Assembly: GCA_019115785.1 (NCBI GenBank)
Contig: DXCX01000027.1
Span: forward strand, 1 to 64,000
Direction of reading: 5' to 3'
DNA length: 64,000 nucleotides
Source of the DNA: Candidatus Intestinimonas merdavium
GTDB taxonomy: Bacteria; Bacillota; Clostridia; Oscillospirales; Oscillospiraceae
Below the pieces are notes generated by a model. The model was not told the origin of the DNA. It searched no databases and was given only the letters and a program-made list of their open reading frames with translations. This document shows, piece by piece, positions 1-7,308 of this stretch (position 1 is its first letter; every line of letters begins with the position of its first letter). Made by a program: the position numbers and the translations under genes.

Positions 1-25
1 ACAAAAAAACGGCTCTGAAAGCCGT
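1..25 (-). terminator. Rho-independent terminator of the repA-parA-parB-HTH operon
   Basis: Read on the minus strand, ACGGCT and AGCCGT form a short stem followed by a run of seven T. It lies 17 bases beyond the stop of the last minus-strand gene, so it probably ends that operon. Confidence 0.75.
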
Positions 26-41
26 CAAATGTGATGATGAT

Positions 42-368
42 TTACTTTTCCGTTTTGTGGTTATCCTGCACCGGATTTTCCGTTAATGGTATCCTGTGCA
101 GGATATATCGTACACCACTGATATGTCCCTCTGGGCTGTACGTCCGGTGTCGTTCCACATATCCGGCCTGTTCCAGTTCTCGGACAGCATTGCCCACCGC
201 TTCAATGCCGTCCTTATTCAGTTCAGCCAGATTGCGTATGGTAAAATTCCAGTCCGGTACTTCTTTCATTTTATCCAGCATCAGAGAGAACAGCCCCTTT
301 GCCTTCAAGGAAAGGGTTTTGTTTTGGAGGTGGTGTTCATCCATAGGCAATTTGTCATTCTGGCGCAT
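42..368 (-). CDS. Winged-helix DNA-binding protein of an integrative element
   Basis: This 108-residue protein has the 'sLKAKGLFslML' helix followed by a DNA-recognition segment (about residues 20-95, ending in 'GVRYILH'). The pattern is typical of the small helix-turn-helix proteins next to replication and partition genes in Clostridia conjugative elements. ATG at 368 is preceded by AGGAG, and ParB ends one base upstream, so the two are co-transcribed. It may bind the element's origin or control the operon; the exact role cannot be read from the sequence. It is the last gene before the terminator at 1-25. Confidence 0.75.
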   Translation of the reverse strand: MRQNDKLPMDEHHLQNKTLSLKAKGLFSLMLDKMKEVPDWNFTIRNLAELNKDGIEAVGNAVRELEQAGYVERHRTYSPEGHISGVRYILHRIPLTENPVQDNHKTEK

Positions 369-369
369 A

Positions 370-1308
370 TCATCGCTCCTGTTCCCGCAGCTTTTTCCGC
401 TGCCACTGATCCAGCAGCTTGATAATCACTTCTTCCATCTGCTTCGGCGTATAATTGGGGGGAAAATACTTTTGCAGCCGGTCATTTTTCAGCGTCACTT
501 TACGAGCCAGTGTTTTGTCCTCACGGAGTAACACCTCCATGACGTTGGTATCCAGCTTCCCCTCCTCGCTGAGTTCCTTGAACCGCTTGGCCTGTCCCAA
601 ACTGGGGGATACCTCATCCCGTTCCATGATAACCCAAAGGGCCGCTTGCTCTTTCTCGTTCAGATGGGAGATATAATCTGCTGCCGGTGTGACCTTCAAA
701 ACTCCCTTGTCCACCTGCTCCAGAAGGGGTGGAATTAACTTGGTGAGATTCACAAATCGCTGTATTTGAGTTGCACTTTCACCAACTTGCTCGCCTAAAA
801 TATGCACCGATCTTCTTCCACGAAAATTGTCTCCAACTTGGGTACAATTTTTTTGTGGCCGTCCAGCCTGCCGTTTCATGGCCTCCAGTTTCAAGCTGTA
901 TGCCCTGGCTTTCTCACTGGGCAGCAAGTCCTCACGGGTGATGTTGTAGTCCACCACCAGAATGTCAGCTTCATCATCGGTGTATTCCCGGACGATGACC
1001 GGCAAACTCTCCAAACCCACGGTTCTGGCACAGTAGTCACGACGATGGCCGGAGATAATCTCATAGCCACCCTCTGTACGGGGCCGAACAATCAGCGGTT
1101 CCGCAATGCCCACCTGCTCAATGCTGTCCATCAGCCGAACCAAGTCGGGCGTAGGGCGCTCGATGGAGTAGGGCTGTCTGGCATAAGGGTGGATTTCATC
1201 AATGGGGATGTTCAGGATACGCTCATGGCTGTCCTGCTGCCGCTCCTCCTCGGTCTTGAACAGATCATCGAGAGAGGTCAGGCCCATGTTTTTGACGTTG
1301 CCTGCCAA
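370..1308 (-). CDS. parB: ParB/Spo0J-family partition protein
   Basis: This 312-residue protein has an N-terminal ParB domain: 'IDEIHPYARQPY' at about 36-47 and the GHRR box at 87-90, which binds CTP in this family. A helix-turn-helix region follows at about 150-215. It would load on parS-like sites and work with ParA to segregate the excised, circular form of the element. The start is TTG at 1308 with AGGAGGTG seven bases upstream, inside the end of parA (44-base overlap). Length and neighbours fit an element-borne ParB rather than the chromosomal Spo0J. No parS site was identified by eye. Confidence 0.88.
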   Translation of the reverse strand: MAGNVKNMGLTSLDDLFKTEEERQQDSHERILNIPIDEIHPYARQPYSIERPTPDLVRLMDSIEQVGIAEPLIVRPRTEGGYEIISGHRRDYCARTVGLESLPVIVREYTDDEADILVVDYNITREDLLPSEKARAYSLKLEAMKRQAGRPQKNCTQVGDNFRGRRSVHILGEQVGESATQIQRFVNLTKLIPPLLEQVDKGVLKVTPAADYISHLNEKEQAALWVIMERDEVSPSLGQAKRFKELSEEGKLDTNVMEVLLREDKTLARKVTLKNDRLQKYFPPNYTPKQMEEVIIKLLDQWQRKKLREQER

Positions 1309-2074
1309 GTTTCAACACCTCCTGCGTAAAAGATTCATAGGCACCCGCAACCCGTCCGTCCTTGTCATGCTCAAAGATGTTTTTATGCTCCAGGCTGATT
1401 TCGGCGGCACGGATGGAACGGGGAATTTCGCTGCGGAATACCCGGCCTCCATAGGCTACCCGGATTTGGTCAATGACGCCACGGGAAAGGGTGGTTCGGC
1501 TATCAACCATTGTCATCAGGATTCCCCCAATTTCCAGGCCGGGATTCAACTGCCGCTTTACCCGCATCACTGTTTTGAGAAGCTGCTCCAAGCCTTTTGC
1601 GGGAAGGTAGTGGGCTTGTACCGGGATAATCACGCTGTTGGCTGCGGTCAGTGCGTTGATGGTCAGCATCCCCAGGGATGGCATACAGTCCACAATGGCG
1701 TAGTCATAGTCTTTCTGGACGGTGCTGAGATATTGCCGTAAAACCGTTTCACGGCTCATGGTGTTGACCAGCGTCACCTCAGTGGCAGATAGTTCGATGT
1801 TGGCAGGCATCAGATCCACGCCGTCCGCATGGTGCAGAATCCCGTCGTGGGGCGCAAAGGGCTGGTCGGTAATGATTTTCGTCATGATGGTCGCCAAGGT
1901 GGGATTCAGCTCATCGGGCTGTTCCCAGCCAAGCAGCTGCGTAAGGTTCCCCTGGGCATCTGCGTCAACAAGGAGAACTTTTTTACCTTGCCGAGAAAGA
2001 CCAATGGCGAGACTTGCTGCCGTGGTGGTTTTCCCGACACCGCCCTTCTGATTTGCCAGTGCGATAGTGTGCAT
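1265..2074 (-). CDS. parA: ParA/Soj-family partition ATPase
   Basis: This 269-residue ATPase carries the deviant Walker A motif KGGVGKTT at residues 10-17 and 'DADAQGN' at 37-43, both diagnostic of the ParA/MinD family. It lacks the long N-terminal DNA-binding extension of type Ia plasmid ParA proteins, so it is Soj-like. ATG at 2074 follows GGAGGTG. It overlaps parB, as paired partition genes often do. Family knowledge: ATP-dependent dimers bind DNA nonspecifically and are released by ParB, moving cargo DNA. Here the cargo would be the integrated element after excision. Confidence 0.92.
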   Translation of the reverse strand: MHTIALANQKGGVGKTTTAASLAIGLSRQGKKVLLVDADAQGNLTQLLGWEQPDELNPTLATIMTKIITDQPFAPHDGILHHADGVDLMPANIELSATEVTLVNTMSRETVLRQYLSTVQKDYDYAIVDCMPSLGMLTINALTAANSVIIPVQAHYLPAKGLEQLLKTVMRVKRQLNPGLEIGGILMTMVDSRTTLSRGVIDQIRVAYGGRVFRSEIPRSIRAAEISLEHKNIFEHDKDGRVAGAYESFTQEVLKLGRQRQKHGPDLSR

Positions 2075-2249
2075 AGTGGCACCTCCGTTTCGTTTTCGGG
2101 CCTGTCCCTCAAAAGAGGGGGGCCGCTATTATTCTTTTCTCGGTAAGTAATCTTTTCTTACTCCAGTCAGTATCACTACAATCCGTCTTATTAGTCTCCG
2201 ATTTTCGGAGGTCAAGACTTCGGATTTGCCGAGTTTTAGAAATCCGATT

Positions 2250-2425
2250 TTCGGAAGTCTTGACTTCTGTTTTTCCGAGTTCTTGACCTTCGATTTTCGG
2301 AAGTCTTGACCTCTGTTTTTCCGAGGTCTTGATTTCTGTTTTTCGGAAGTCTTGACCTTCGATTATCCGAGGTCTTGACCTCTGTTTTTCCGAGGTCTTG
2401 ATTTCCGATTTTCCGAAGTCTGGTT
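2250..2425. repeat. Seven tandem 23-bp repeats plus a partial copy inside and after repA (iteron-like)
   Basis: Units start at 2250, 2273, 2296, 2319, 2342, 2365 and 2388, with a partial copy from 2411. Each reads roughly TTCSGARGTCTTGAYYTCYG followed by three more bases. The unit of 23 bp is not a multiple of three, so the same DNA is read in a different frame in each successive copy. That argues for selection on the DNA, as in replication iterons, rather than on a protein repeat. In RepA_N-type plasmids the origin lies inside the initiator gene, which fits this location. Confidence 0.85.
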
Positions 2426-2788
2426 TTCTCCGGCAAAGTTTTTAACGTAAATCAGGGAGGCTCGTCCCTGGCCTTGACGAACACGTTCGATTAAACCAAC
2501 TCCTTTCTTAGTGTCCAGCTCATTGAATAACTTGATTGCCTTCTCGGTTTTGTAACCAAGTGTAGCAGCCACATCTTCAAAAGTGAAAACAATGTAAACA
2601 CGGCCTTGATCGTCGTGCCATCCGTTCTTCATGGACAGGCTCATGCGGTCAAGCAATATACCGTAGAGCAACTTTGCATCGGTTGATATACCGGCGAACC
2701 GGCTGTCTGTAAAAAGCAGCTTGGGGATGCGGTAAAACGAGAACTGCTCCGCTTCATAACCGTAATAATAGGAAAGCTCCACAGCCAA
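2363..2788 (-). CDS. repA: Replication initiator protein A, RepA_N type, with shortened C-terminus
   Basis: The protein has 141 residues. The N-terminal part ('FYRIPKLLF', 'LSTDAKLLYGILLDRMSLS'-like segment, then 'VYIVFTFEDVAATLGY') matches the conserved domain of replication initiators in Tn1549-like elements and RepA_N plasmids. The start is TTG at 2788 with a near-perfect AAGGAGGTGAT site. The reading frame ends at TAA 2363-2365 inside the 23-bp repeats. The stop depends on an A at 2365 where other repeat copies have T; without it the frame would run about 80 codons further. The gene is therefore either slightly truncated or has a naturally variable tail. Confidence 0.82.
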   Translation of the reverse strand: MAVELSYYYGYEAEQFSFYRIPKLLFTDSRFAGISTDAKLLYGILLDRMSLSMKNGWHDDQGRVYIVFTFEDVAATLGYKTEKAIKLFNELDTKKGVGLIERVRQGQGRASLIYVKNFAGENQTSENRKSRPRKNRGQDLG

Positions 2789-2812
2789 AATATCACCTCC
2801 TTGGGACAGATG

Positions 2813-2850
2813 AAGCCCGGAAGTCCTTCTCCTAAATGACTTCCGGGCTT
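2813..2850. other. Perfect 13-bp inverted repeat upstream of repA
   Basis: AAGCCCGGAAGTC and GACTTCCGGGCTT form a perfect stem around a 12-base loop. On the plus strand it is followed by TATTTTTCC, so it could terminate plus-strand transcripts. On the minus strand it lies in the repA leader, where it could act as an attenuator. No gene reads into it from the left on the plus strand, so its working direction is uncertain. Confidence 0.6.
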
Positions 2851-2865
2851 TATTTTTCCTTAAAA

Positions 2866-2997
2866 TTATCTGGATACCAGGATTTTGGCATCATAAAGGA
2901 TGTCCAAATGACGGTTATACCCATCCACCCGCACGGAGCCTGACAACAGCTTGGGTGCGCCACTTTCCTCAAATTGGTCGTTTGCTTTAGCCGTTAA
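2866..2997 (-). other. Unidentified partial reading frame at the element end
   Basis: A minus-strand frame without its own start runs from the sigK junction to TAA at 2866-2868. It encodes about 43 residues ending in 'RHLDILYDAKILVSR'. The composition is protein-like, but I do not recognise the family. It could be the 3' end of an element gene cut by integration or joined to chromosomal DNA at the attachment site, or an open frame by chance. It lies between the repA leader hairpin and the 3' part of sigK. Confidence 0.3.
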
Positions 2998-3506
2998 AAA
3001 AATATTATACGCAGACTGGCAGTCAGGATGATCTCATCTCCATCGGAACCATCGGTCTAATCAAAGGAGTGACCACATTTAAGCCAGATAAAAATGTCCG
3101 CTTGGCTACCTATGCAAGCCGATGCATTGAGAATGAAATTTTGATGCATTTTCGCGCACAGCGAAAGCCCCAAGGGGAGGTATCGCTGTCGGACAGCCTG
3201 GAGGGGGATGGAGATGACGGGTCCCTTTCATTAATGGATGTGCTCAGTGTGGATGATGATATGTTGGAAGAGTTGGACAATCGGGATGCGCAGGAGCAAG
3301 TGCGGCGATGTGTGGCACAGTGTCTTAGCAAACGCGAGAGGACAATCATCGTACAGCGATACGGGCTGGACGGATATGCGCCCAGGACCCAAAGGGAAAT
3401 TGCTGCCGAAAGTGGCATCTCCCGGTCCTATGTGTCCCGCATCGAAAAGAAAGCATTAGAGAAGCTGAGAGTGGCGTTAGAGTCGGGAAAGGGGACGGCA
3501 GGTTGA
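2997..3506 (+). CDS. sigK: RNA polymerase sigma-K, C-terminal part (spoIIIC-like half of a split sigK)
   Basis: Sigma-K is the last mother-cell sigma factor of sporulation. The frame carries the end of region 2 ('DDLISIGTIGLIK', then 'RLATYASRCIENEILMHFR') and region 4 ('TQREIAAESGISRSYVSRIEK'), all strongly sigma-K-like. A GTG at 3069 looks like a start, but sigma-K similarity continues upstream in frame through 'KKYYTQTGSQDD'. It is lost at about 2991-2997, where TAG (2988) and element DNA follow. The pro-sequence and N-terminal 65 or so residues are absent. I infer that an element separates the two halves; the 5' half should lie left of the window. Confidence 0.88.
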   Translation, partial: KKYYTQTGSQDDLISIGTIGLIKGVTTFKPDKNVRLATYASRCIENEILMHFRAQRKPQGEVSLSDSLEGDGDDGSLSLMDVLSVDDDMLEELDNRDAQEQVRRCVAQCLSKRERTIIVQRYGLDGYAPRTQREIAAESGISRSYVSRIEKKALEKLRVALESGKGTAG

Positions 3507-3531
3507 TTCCAAAGCCCGAGCGTGGTACACT
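3503..3531 (+). promoter_or_regulatory. Sigma-A-type promoter for the GTPase-ribonuclease fusion gene
   Basis: TTGATT (3503-3508) and TACACT (3526-3531) are separated by 17 bases. The promoter overlaps the end of sigK and would start transcription near 3538, giving a leader of about 90 bases. Confidence 0.55.
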
Positions 3532-3545
3532 AGGATAAACTAATT

Positions 3546-3583
3546 GAGGGCGGTAGGGACTGGACATTGGATCCGCCGCCCTC
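3546..3583 (+). terminator. GC-rich hairpin between sigK and the fusion gene
   Basis: GAGGGCGG pairs with CCGCCCTC around a 22-base loop, followed by a weak T-rich stretch (TCCCTGTTATTTTA). It may end sigK transcripts. Because the promoter at 3503-3531 lies upstream, it could instead be an attenuator in the leader of the downstream gene. Confidence 0.45.
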
Positions 3584-3627
3584 TCCCTGTTATTTTAGGG
3601 AAACTGGCATATAAAGAGGAAATGCTT

Positions 3628-6282
3628 ATGAAAAGACTGGCTGTCGGCATTCTAGCCCATGTGGACGCAGGTAAGACCACCCTGTCAGAAGGTATGCTTT
3701 ATCGGAGTGGATCTCTCCGACGTCTGGGTAGGGTGGACCACCAAGACGCCTTTCTGGACACCGATCCCATCGAGCGGGAGCGGGGGATCACCATTTTCTC
3801 CAAGCAGGCGATACTGCCTCTAGGGGAGACCTCCATTATCTTGCTTGACACACCTGGACACGTTGATTTCTCCAGTGAAGCAGAGCGGACCATGGGTGTG
3901 CTGGACTATGCCATTTTGGTGATCAGCGGCACGGATGGCGTCCAGGGCCATACAATGACCTTGTGGCGCCTTTTACAACGCTATCACATACCAGTTTTTC
4001 TTTTTGTAAACAAAATGGACCTGCCCGGAGCTGATCGCATGTCTCTCCTGGCCGAGCTGAAGCACAAACTGAACGATGGCTGTGTGGATGTGGAGGACGA
4101 GGACGGACAGAGCTGGCTGGAGGAAGCTGCCATGTGCGATGAATCCGCCATGGAGACATATCTGGAGCGCGGCACTTTGAGCGATGACGATCTGGCCGGA
4201 CTGATCGCCAGGCGGAAACTTTTCCCCTGCTGCTTTGGCTCTGCCCTGAAGCTGGAGGGAGTGGACCGACTGCTGGACTGTCTGAATCGGTACACACGCC
4301 AGAAGGAGGCACCAAAGGACTTTGGCGCCAGGGTTTTTAAGATTGCCCGAGATGGTCAAGGCAATCGTCTTACCTATTTGAAGGTCACTGGCGGAGCTTT
4401 GAATGTGAAAGATCTCCTCACAAATCGCCGGCCCGACTTGCCTGATGATAAAATATGGGAGGAGAAGGTAGATCAGATTCGGGTCTATTCCGGAGTGCGC
4501 TTCCAGGTGGTGGAGCGGGCAGAGCCGGGGACTGTGTGCGCCGTCACTGGACTAAGTCATACCCGAGCTGGGGAGGGCCTGGGGTTTGAGACGCCCGGGG
4601 AAGAACCAGCTTTGGAGCCGGTCTTTTCCTGCCAGGTCCTGCTGCCGGAGGGCCAGGATCCCTATACTGCCATGACAAAGCTCCGCCAGCTGGAGGAGGA
4701 GGACCCCCAGCTCCACCTGGTTTGGGACGAACAACTCCGGAAGATTCATATCCAACTTATGGGGCAGATTCAGCTGGAGGTGCTCCGGCGGCTTGCACAG
4801 GAGCGGTTTGGTCTGGAGGTTTCATTTGGGGCGGGGGGCATTGTCTATCGGGAAACCATCGCCGCTCCAGTGGAGGGGGTGGGACATTACGAGCCGCTGC
4901 GGCACTATGCCGAAGTTCACCTTCTCTTGGAGCCGCTGCCGCCTGGGAGCGGCCTGCGGTTTGGCACCGCTTGCCCAGAAAATATGCTGGAGGGTCGCTG
5001 GCAGCGTTTGGTTCTTACCCACCTGGAAGAGCGGGTCCATCTCGGCGTGCTTACCGGATCCCCCATCACCGACATGAGTATCACTTTAACGGCAGGTAAG
5101 GCACATGAGAAGCATACAGAGGGGGGAGATTTTCGTCAAGCAACCTATCGGGCAGTGCGCCAGGGTCTGATGGAGGCAGAGAGCGTTCTCCTGGAGCCGT
5201 GGTATGACTTCCGCCTGGAGCTCCCCGAAGAATATGTGGGGCGAGCTATGTCTGATCTCCAGCGTATGGGCGGGCAGGTTGAGGCCCCGGAGACCCTGGG
5301 AACAGAGACGGTACTCACCGGCGCAGCGCCAGTGGCCGGATTGGGAGATTACGCCCGAGAGGTGACGGCCTACACCAGAGGACGGGGGCATCTGACCTGT
5401 GTTTTCCGGGACTATGAGCCCTGCCAGGACCAGGCCAAGGTGGTGGAGGAACGGGCCTACGACCCAAATCGGGACCTGGAAAATCCCGCTGACTCAGTGT
5501 TCTGTGCCCACGGAGCCGGATATGTGGTGAAGTGGGATAAGGTACCGGAGATGGCCCATGTAAGCAGCGGCATAGATCTATCACCATCAGAGCCAAAGAG
5601 GGAAGCCGTTCCTACTGTGGTGACCCGAAGAGGCTGGTCTGGGTCCCTGGAGGAGGATAAAGAGCTACAGGCCATCTATGAGCGGACCTATGGTAGGGTG
5701 GAGCGGGAGGCCTTTCGCCCTGTTCCTAAACCGGCTCGGACCAGCCTGGATGGGGAGAAGTACCGGATCATGGAGCAGGAGCGGGGGCCAGAATATCTGT
5801 TGGTGGATGGTTACAATATTATTTTTGCCTGGGAGGAGCTCAAAAAAGTGGCGCAGGACCACCTGGATGCCGCGCGGAAAATGCTGATGGACCTTCTGAG
5901 CAATTATCAGGGGTTCCGCAAGTGTGAGGTCATTCTGGTTTTTGACGCTTATAAGGTGCCGGGAAATCTGGGTGAAGTCTCCCGCTACCATAACATTTAT
6001 GTGGTCTACACCAAGGAGGCGGAGACAGCGGACGCCTATATCGAAAAGACTACCCTTGAACTGGGGAAGAAGCACAGAGTCCGGGTAGCCACCTCGGACG
6101 GAGCGGAGCAGCTCATTATTCTGGGCCACGGGGCTCTGCGCTTGTCGGCTACGGTGTTCCGGCAGGAGGTGGAGCAGGTGAGTGGCCAGATTACTGCGGT
6201 GCTGGCCAAAAACAATCACCGGGAGCCCTCGGCACCTGTGCGGCACGCCATGGGTAAGGCTATGGAGAAAAAGAAACGCTAG
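3628..6282 (+). CDS. TetM/EF-G-like translational GTPase fused to a YacP/Rae1-type NYN ribonuclease domain
   Basis: The protein has 884 residues, starting at ATG 3628 with AAAGAGGA seven bases upstream. Residues 1-~650 form a ribosomal-protection/EF-G-like GTPase: G1 'AHVDAGKTT' (10-18), 'DTPGH' (74-78), 'NKMD' (128-131), then EF-G-type domains II-V. Residues 722-870 match YacP/Rae1: 'LLVDGYNII', 'VFDAYK', 'ETADAYIEK', 'VATSD', with its acidic residues present. TetM itself lacks this domain. The domain IV loop reads 'AHEKHTEGGDF' rather than the TetM 'YSPVSTPADF' loop, so tetracycline resistance is doubtful. Inference: a ribosome-bound factor that clears or cleaves mRNA on stalled ribosomes. 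The substrate is unknown. Confidence 0.9.
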   Translation: MKRLAVGILAHVDAGKTTLSEGMLYRSGSLRRLGRVDHQDAFLDTDPIERERGITIFSKQAILPLGETSIILLDTPGHVDFSSEAERTMGVLDYAILVISGTDGVQGHTMTLWRLLQRYHIPVFLFVNKMDLPGADRMSLLAELKHKLNDGCVDVEDEDGQSWLEEAAMCDESAMETYLERGTLSDDDLAGLIARRKLFPCCFGSALKLEGVDRLLDCLNRYTRQKEAPKDFGARVFKIARDGQGNRLTYLKVTGGALNVKDLLTNRRPDLPDDKIWEEKVDQIRVYSGVRFQVVERAEPGTVCAVTGLSHTRAGEGLGFETPGEEPALEPVFSCQVLLPEGQDPYTAMTKLRQLEEEDPQLHLVWDEQLRKIHIQLMGQIQLEVLRRLAQERFGLEVSFGAGGIVYRETIAAPVEGVGHYEPLRHYAEVHLLLEPLPPGSGLRFGTACPENMLEGRWQRLVLTHLEERVHLGVLTGSPITDMSITLTAGKAHEKHTEGGDFRQATYRAVRQGLMEAESVLLEPWYDFRLELPEEYVGRAMSDLQRMGGQVEAPETLGTETVLTGAAPVAGLGDYAREVTAYTRGRGHLTCVFRDYEPCQDQAKVVEERAYDPNRDLENPADSVFCAHGAGYVVKWDKVPEMAHVSSGIDLSPSEPKREAVPTVVTRRGWSGSLEEDKELQAIYERTYGRVEREAFRPVPKPARTSLDGEKYRIMEQERGPEYLLVDGYNIIFAWEELKKVAQDHLDAARKMLMDLLSNYQGFRKCEVILVFDAYKVPGNLGEVSRYHNIYVVYTKEAETADAYIEKTTLELGKKHRVRVATSDGAEQLIILGHGALRLSATVFRQEVEQVSGQITAVLAKNNHREPSAPVRHAMGKAMEKKKR

Positions 6283-6357
6283 ACCTGGGTATCCGTCATA
6301 TCTCACGGCCCGTCCGAATAGGATGAGTTGAAACAGTGAGGATAGGAGGCGGTGGCC

Positions 6358-7305
6358 GTGGAGCGCGTGCGGCGTTGGGAGAGCAGGAGCCGGCGGACGG
6401 CGAGCCGACGGCGAAGCGTAGGAAGCGGACGGCGGGATGGGCGGAACGTGTCCCTGGCCCCGCGGGAGAAACGACGGCTCCTCCAGCTATGCGTGTGTGC
6501 GGTACTCTTCCTGCTGGTCTTTCTGGGGCGAGGGGCCATTCCCGGCGGTATGGGGGAGGTTCGCGGCGAGCTCCTCCATATCATTCAGACAGATACTGAT
6601 TTCAAGACGGTCTTTGCCGAGCTGGGGCGTGCCGTGGATCAGGGAGAGAGTGGGACAGAGGTCGTTACCCAGGTGTGGAAGTCCGTACTGGGGCTTGAGG
6701 AGGACTGGAGTCCCTATACCTTTACTCACCGTGACAATCCCCTCTATCTGCAGGAGGTGGAACGTCTGTCTGAGCGCGCTGGTACACTGCACTTGCTAGA
6801 TGCCTTAGGAGCACCTCCAGTCCTCTCTGAGGGAGAGCGTACACGGCCGCCCGAAATCATAGAAACCCCTGCCGCAGAGGGGGTGGAGGTTCAGGAAACG
6901 GATCCGTTGAAAGTGGGGGAGACCGTTGCGCCGGTGATGGCGCCGGTCTCCTCTGGTTTTGGGCTCCGGGAACACCCTATCGAAGGCGGGGAAAAATTCC
7001 ATAACGGCTTGGATATGGCCGCCAACTATGGAACAGACATCAAAGCGTTTGCTACCGGTGTAGTGGACTACATCGGAGAGAGCCCAGCCTATGGACAGTA
7101 TCTTCAAATTCAACATGCCAATGGAGTGACCAGCTTCTATGCGCATTGCAGCCGACTTTGTGTCCAGCCTGGGCAACAGGTCGCCGCAGGAGAAAAGGTG
7201 GCTGAAGTGGGAGATACTGGTGAGGTTACCGGCGCTCATCTCCATTTTGAAATAAAGGTAAATGGAGAGTTGGTGGACCCGGCGGATTATATCGGGACGG
7301 AGTAG
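6358..7305 (+). CDS. spoIVFA: SpoIVFA-like membrane protein with M23 (LytM) peptidase domain
   Basis: The protein has about 315 residues. An Arg-rich N-terminus precedes one membrane segment (about 42-60), a spacer, and a C-terminal M23 domain (about 200-310). The metal ligands are intact: H215 and D219 in 'HNGLD', and 'HLH' at 294-296. GTG 6358 lies eight bases after GGAGG; the GTG at 6352 is too close. The spoIVFB-like gene starts three bases after its stop, which identifies the pair. In B. subtilis SpoIVFA holds and regulates the SpoIVFB protease in the outer forespore membrane. Because the ligands are intact, a catalytic role or another M23 sporulation protein is possible. Confidence 0.8.
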   Translation: MERVRRWESRSRRTASRRRSVGSGRRDGRNVSLAPREKRRLLQLCVCAVLFLLVFLGRGAIPGGMGEVRGELLHIIQTDTDFKTVFAELGRAVDQGESGTEVVTQVWKSVLGLEEDWSPYTFTHRDNPLYLQEVERLSERAGTLHLLDALGAPPVLSEGERTRPPEIIETPAAEGVEVQETDPLKVGETVAPVMAPVSSGFGLREHPIEGGEKFHNGLDMAANYGTDIKAFATGVVDYIGESPAYGQYLQIQHANGVTSFYAHCSRLCVQPGQQVAAGEKVAEVGDTGEVTGAHLHFEIKVNGELVDPADYIGTE

Positions 7306-7308
7306 GCC

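Noticed and set aside
2250-2425. CRISPR array
   Set aside because: The units are contiguous with no unique spacers, and no cas genes are nearby.
2236-2436. A separate small Arg/Lys-rich protein on the minus strand
   Set aside because: It is the 23-bp repeat array read in another frame; its 23-residue periodicity (69 bp) is a by-product of three repeat units.
3069-3506. A complete small sigma factor starting at GTG 3069
   Set aside because: Sigma-K similarity continues in frame upstream to about 2997, and AGGAG directly abuts the GTG, so this is an internal codon of a split gene.
3628-6282. Tetracycline resistance gene
   Set aside because: The GTPase fold matches, but the domain IV loop of TetM is replaced and a ribonuclease domain is attached; resistance is not supported.
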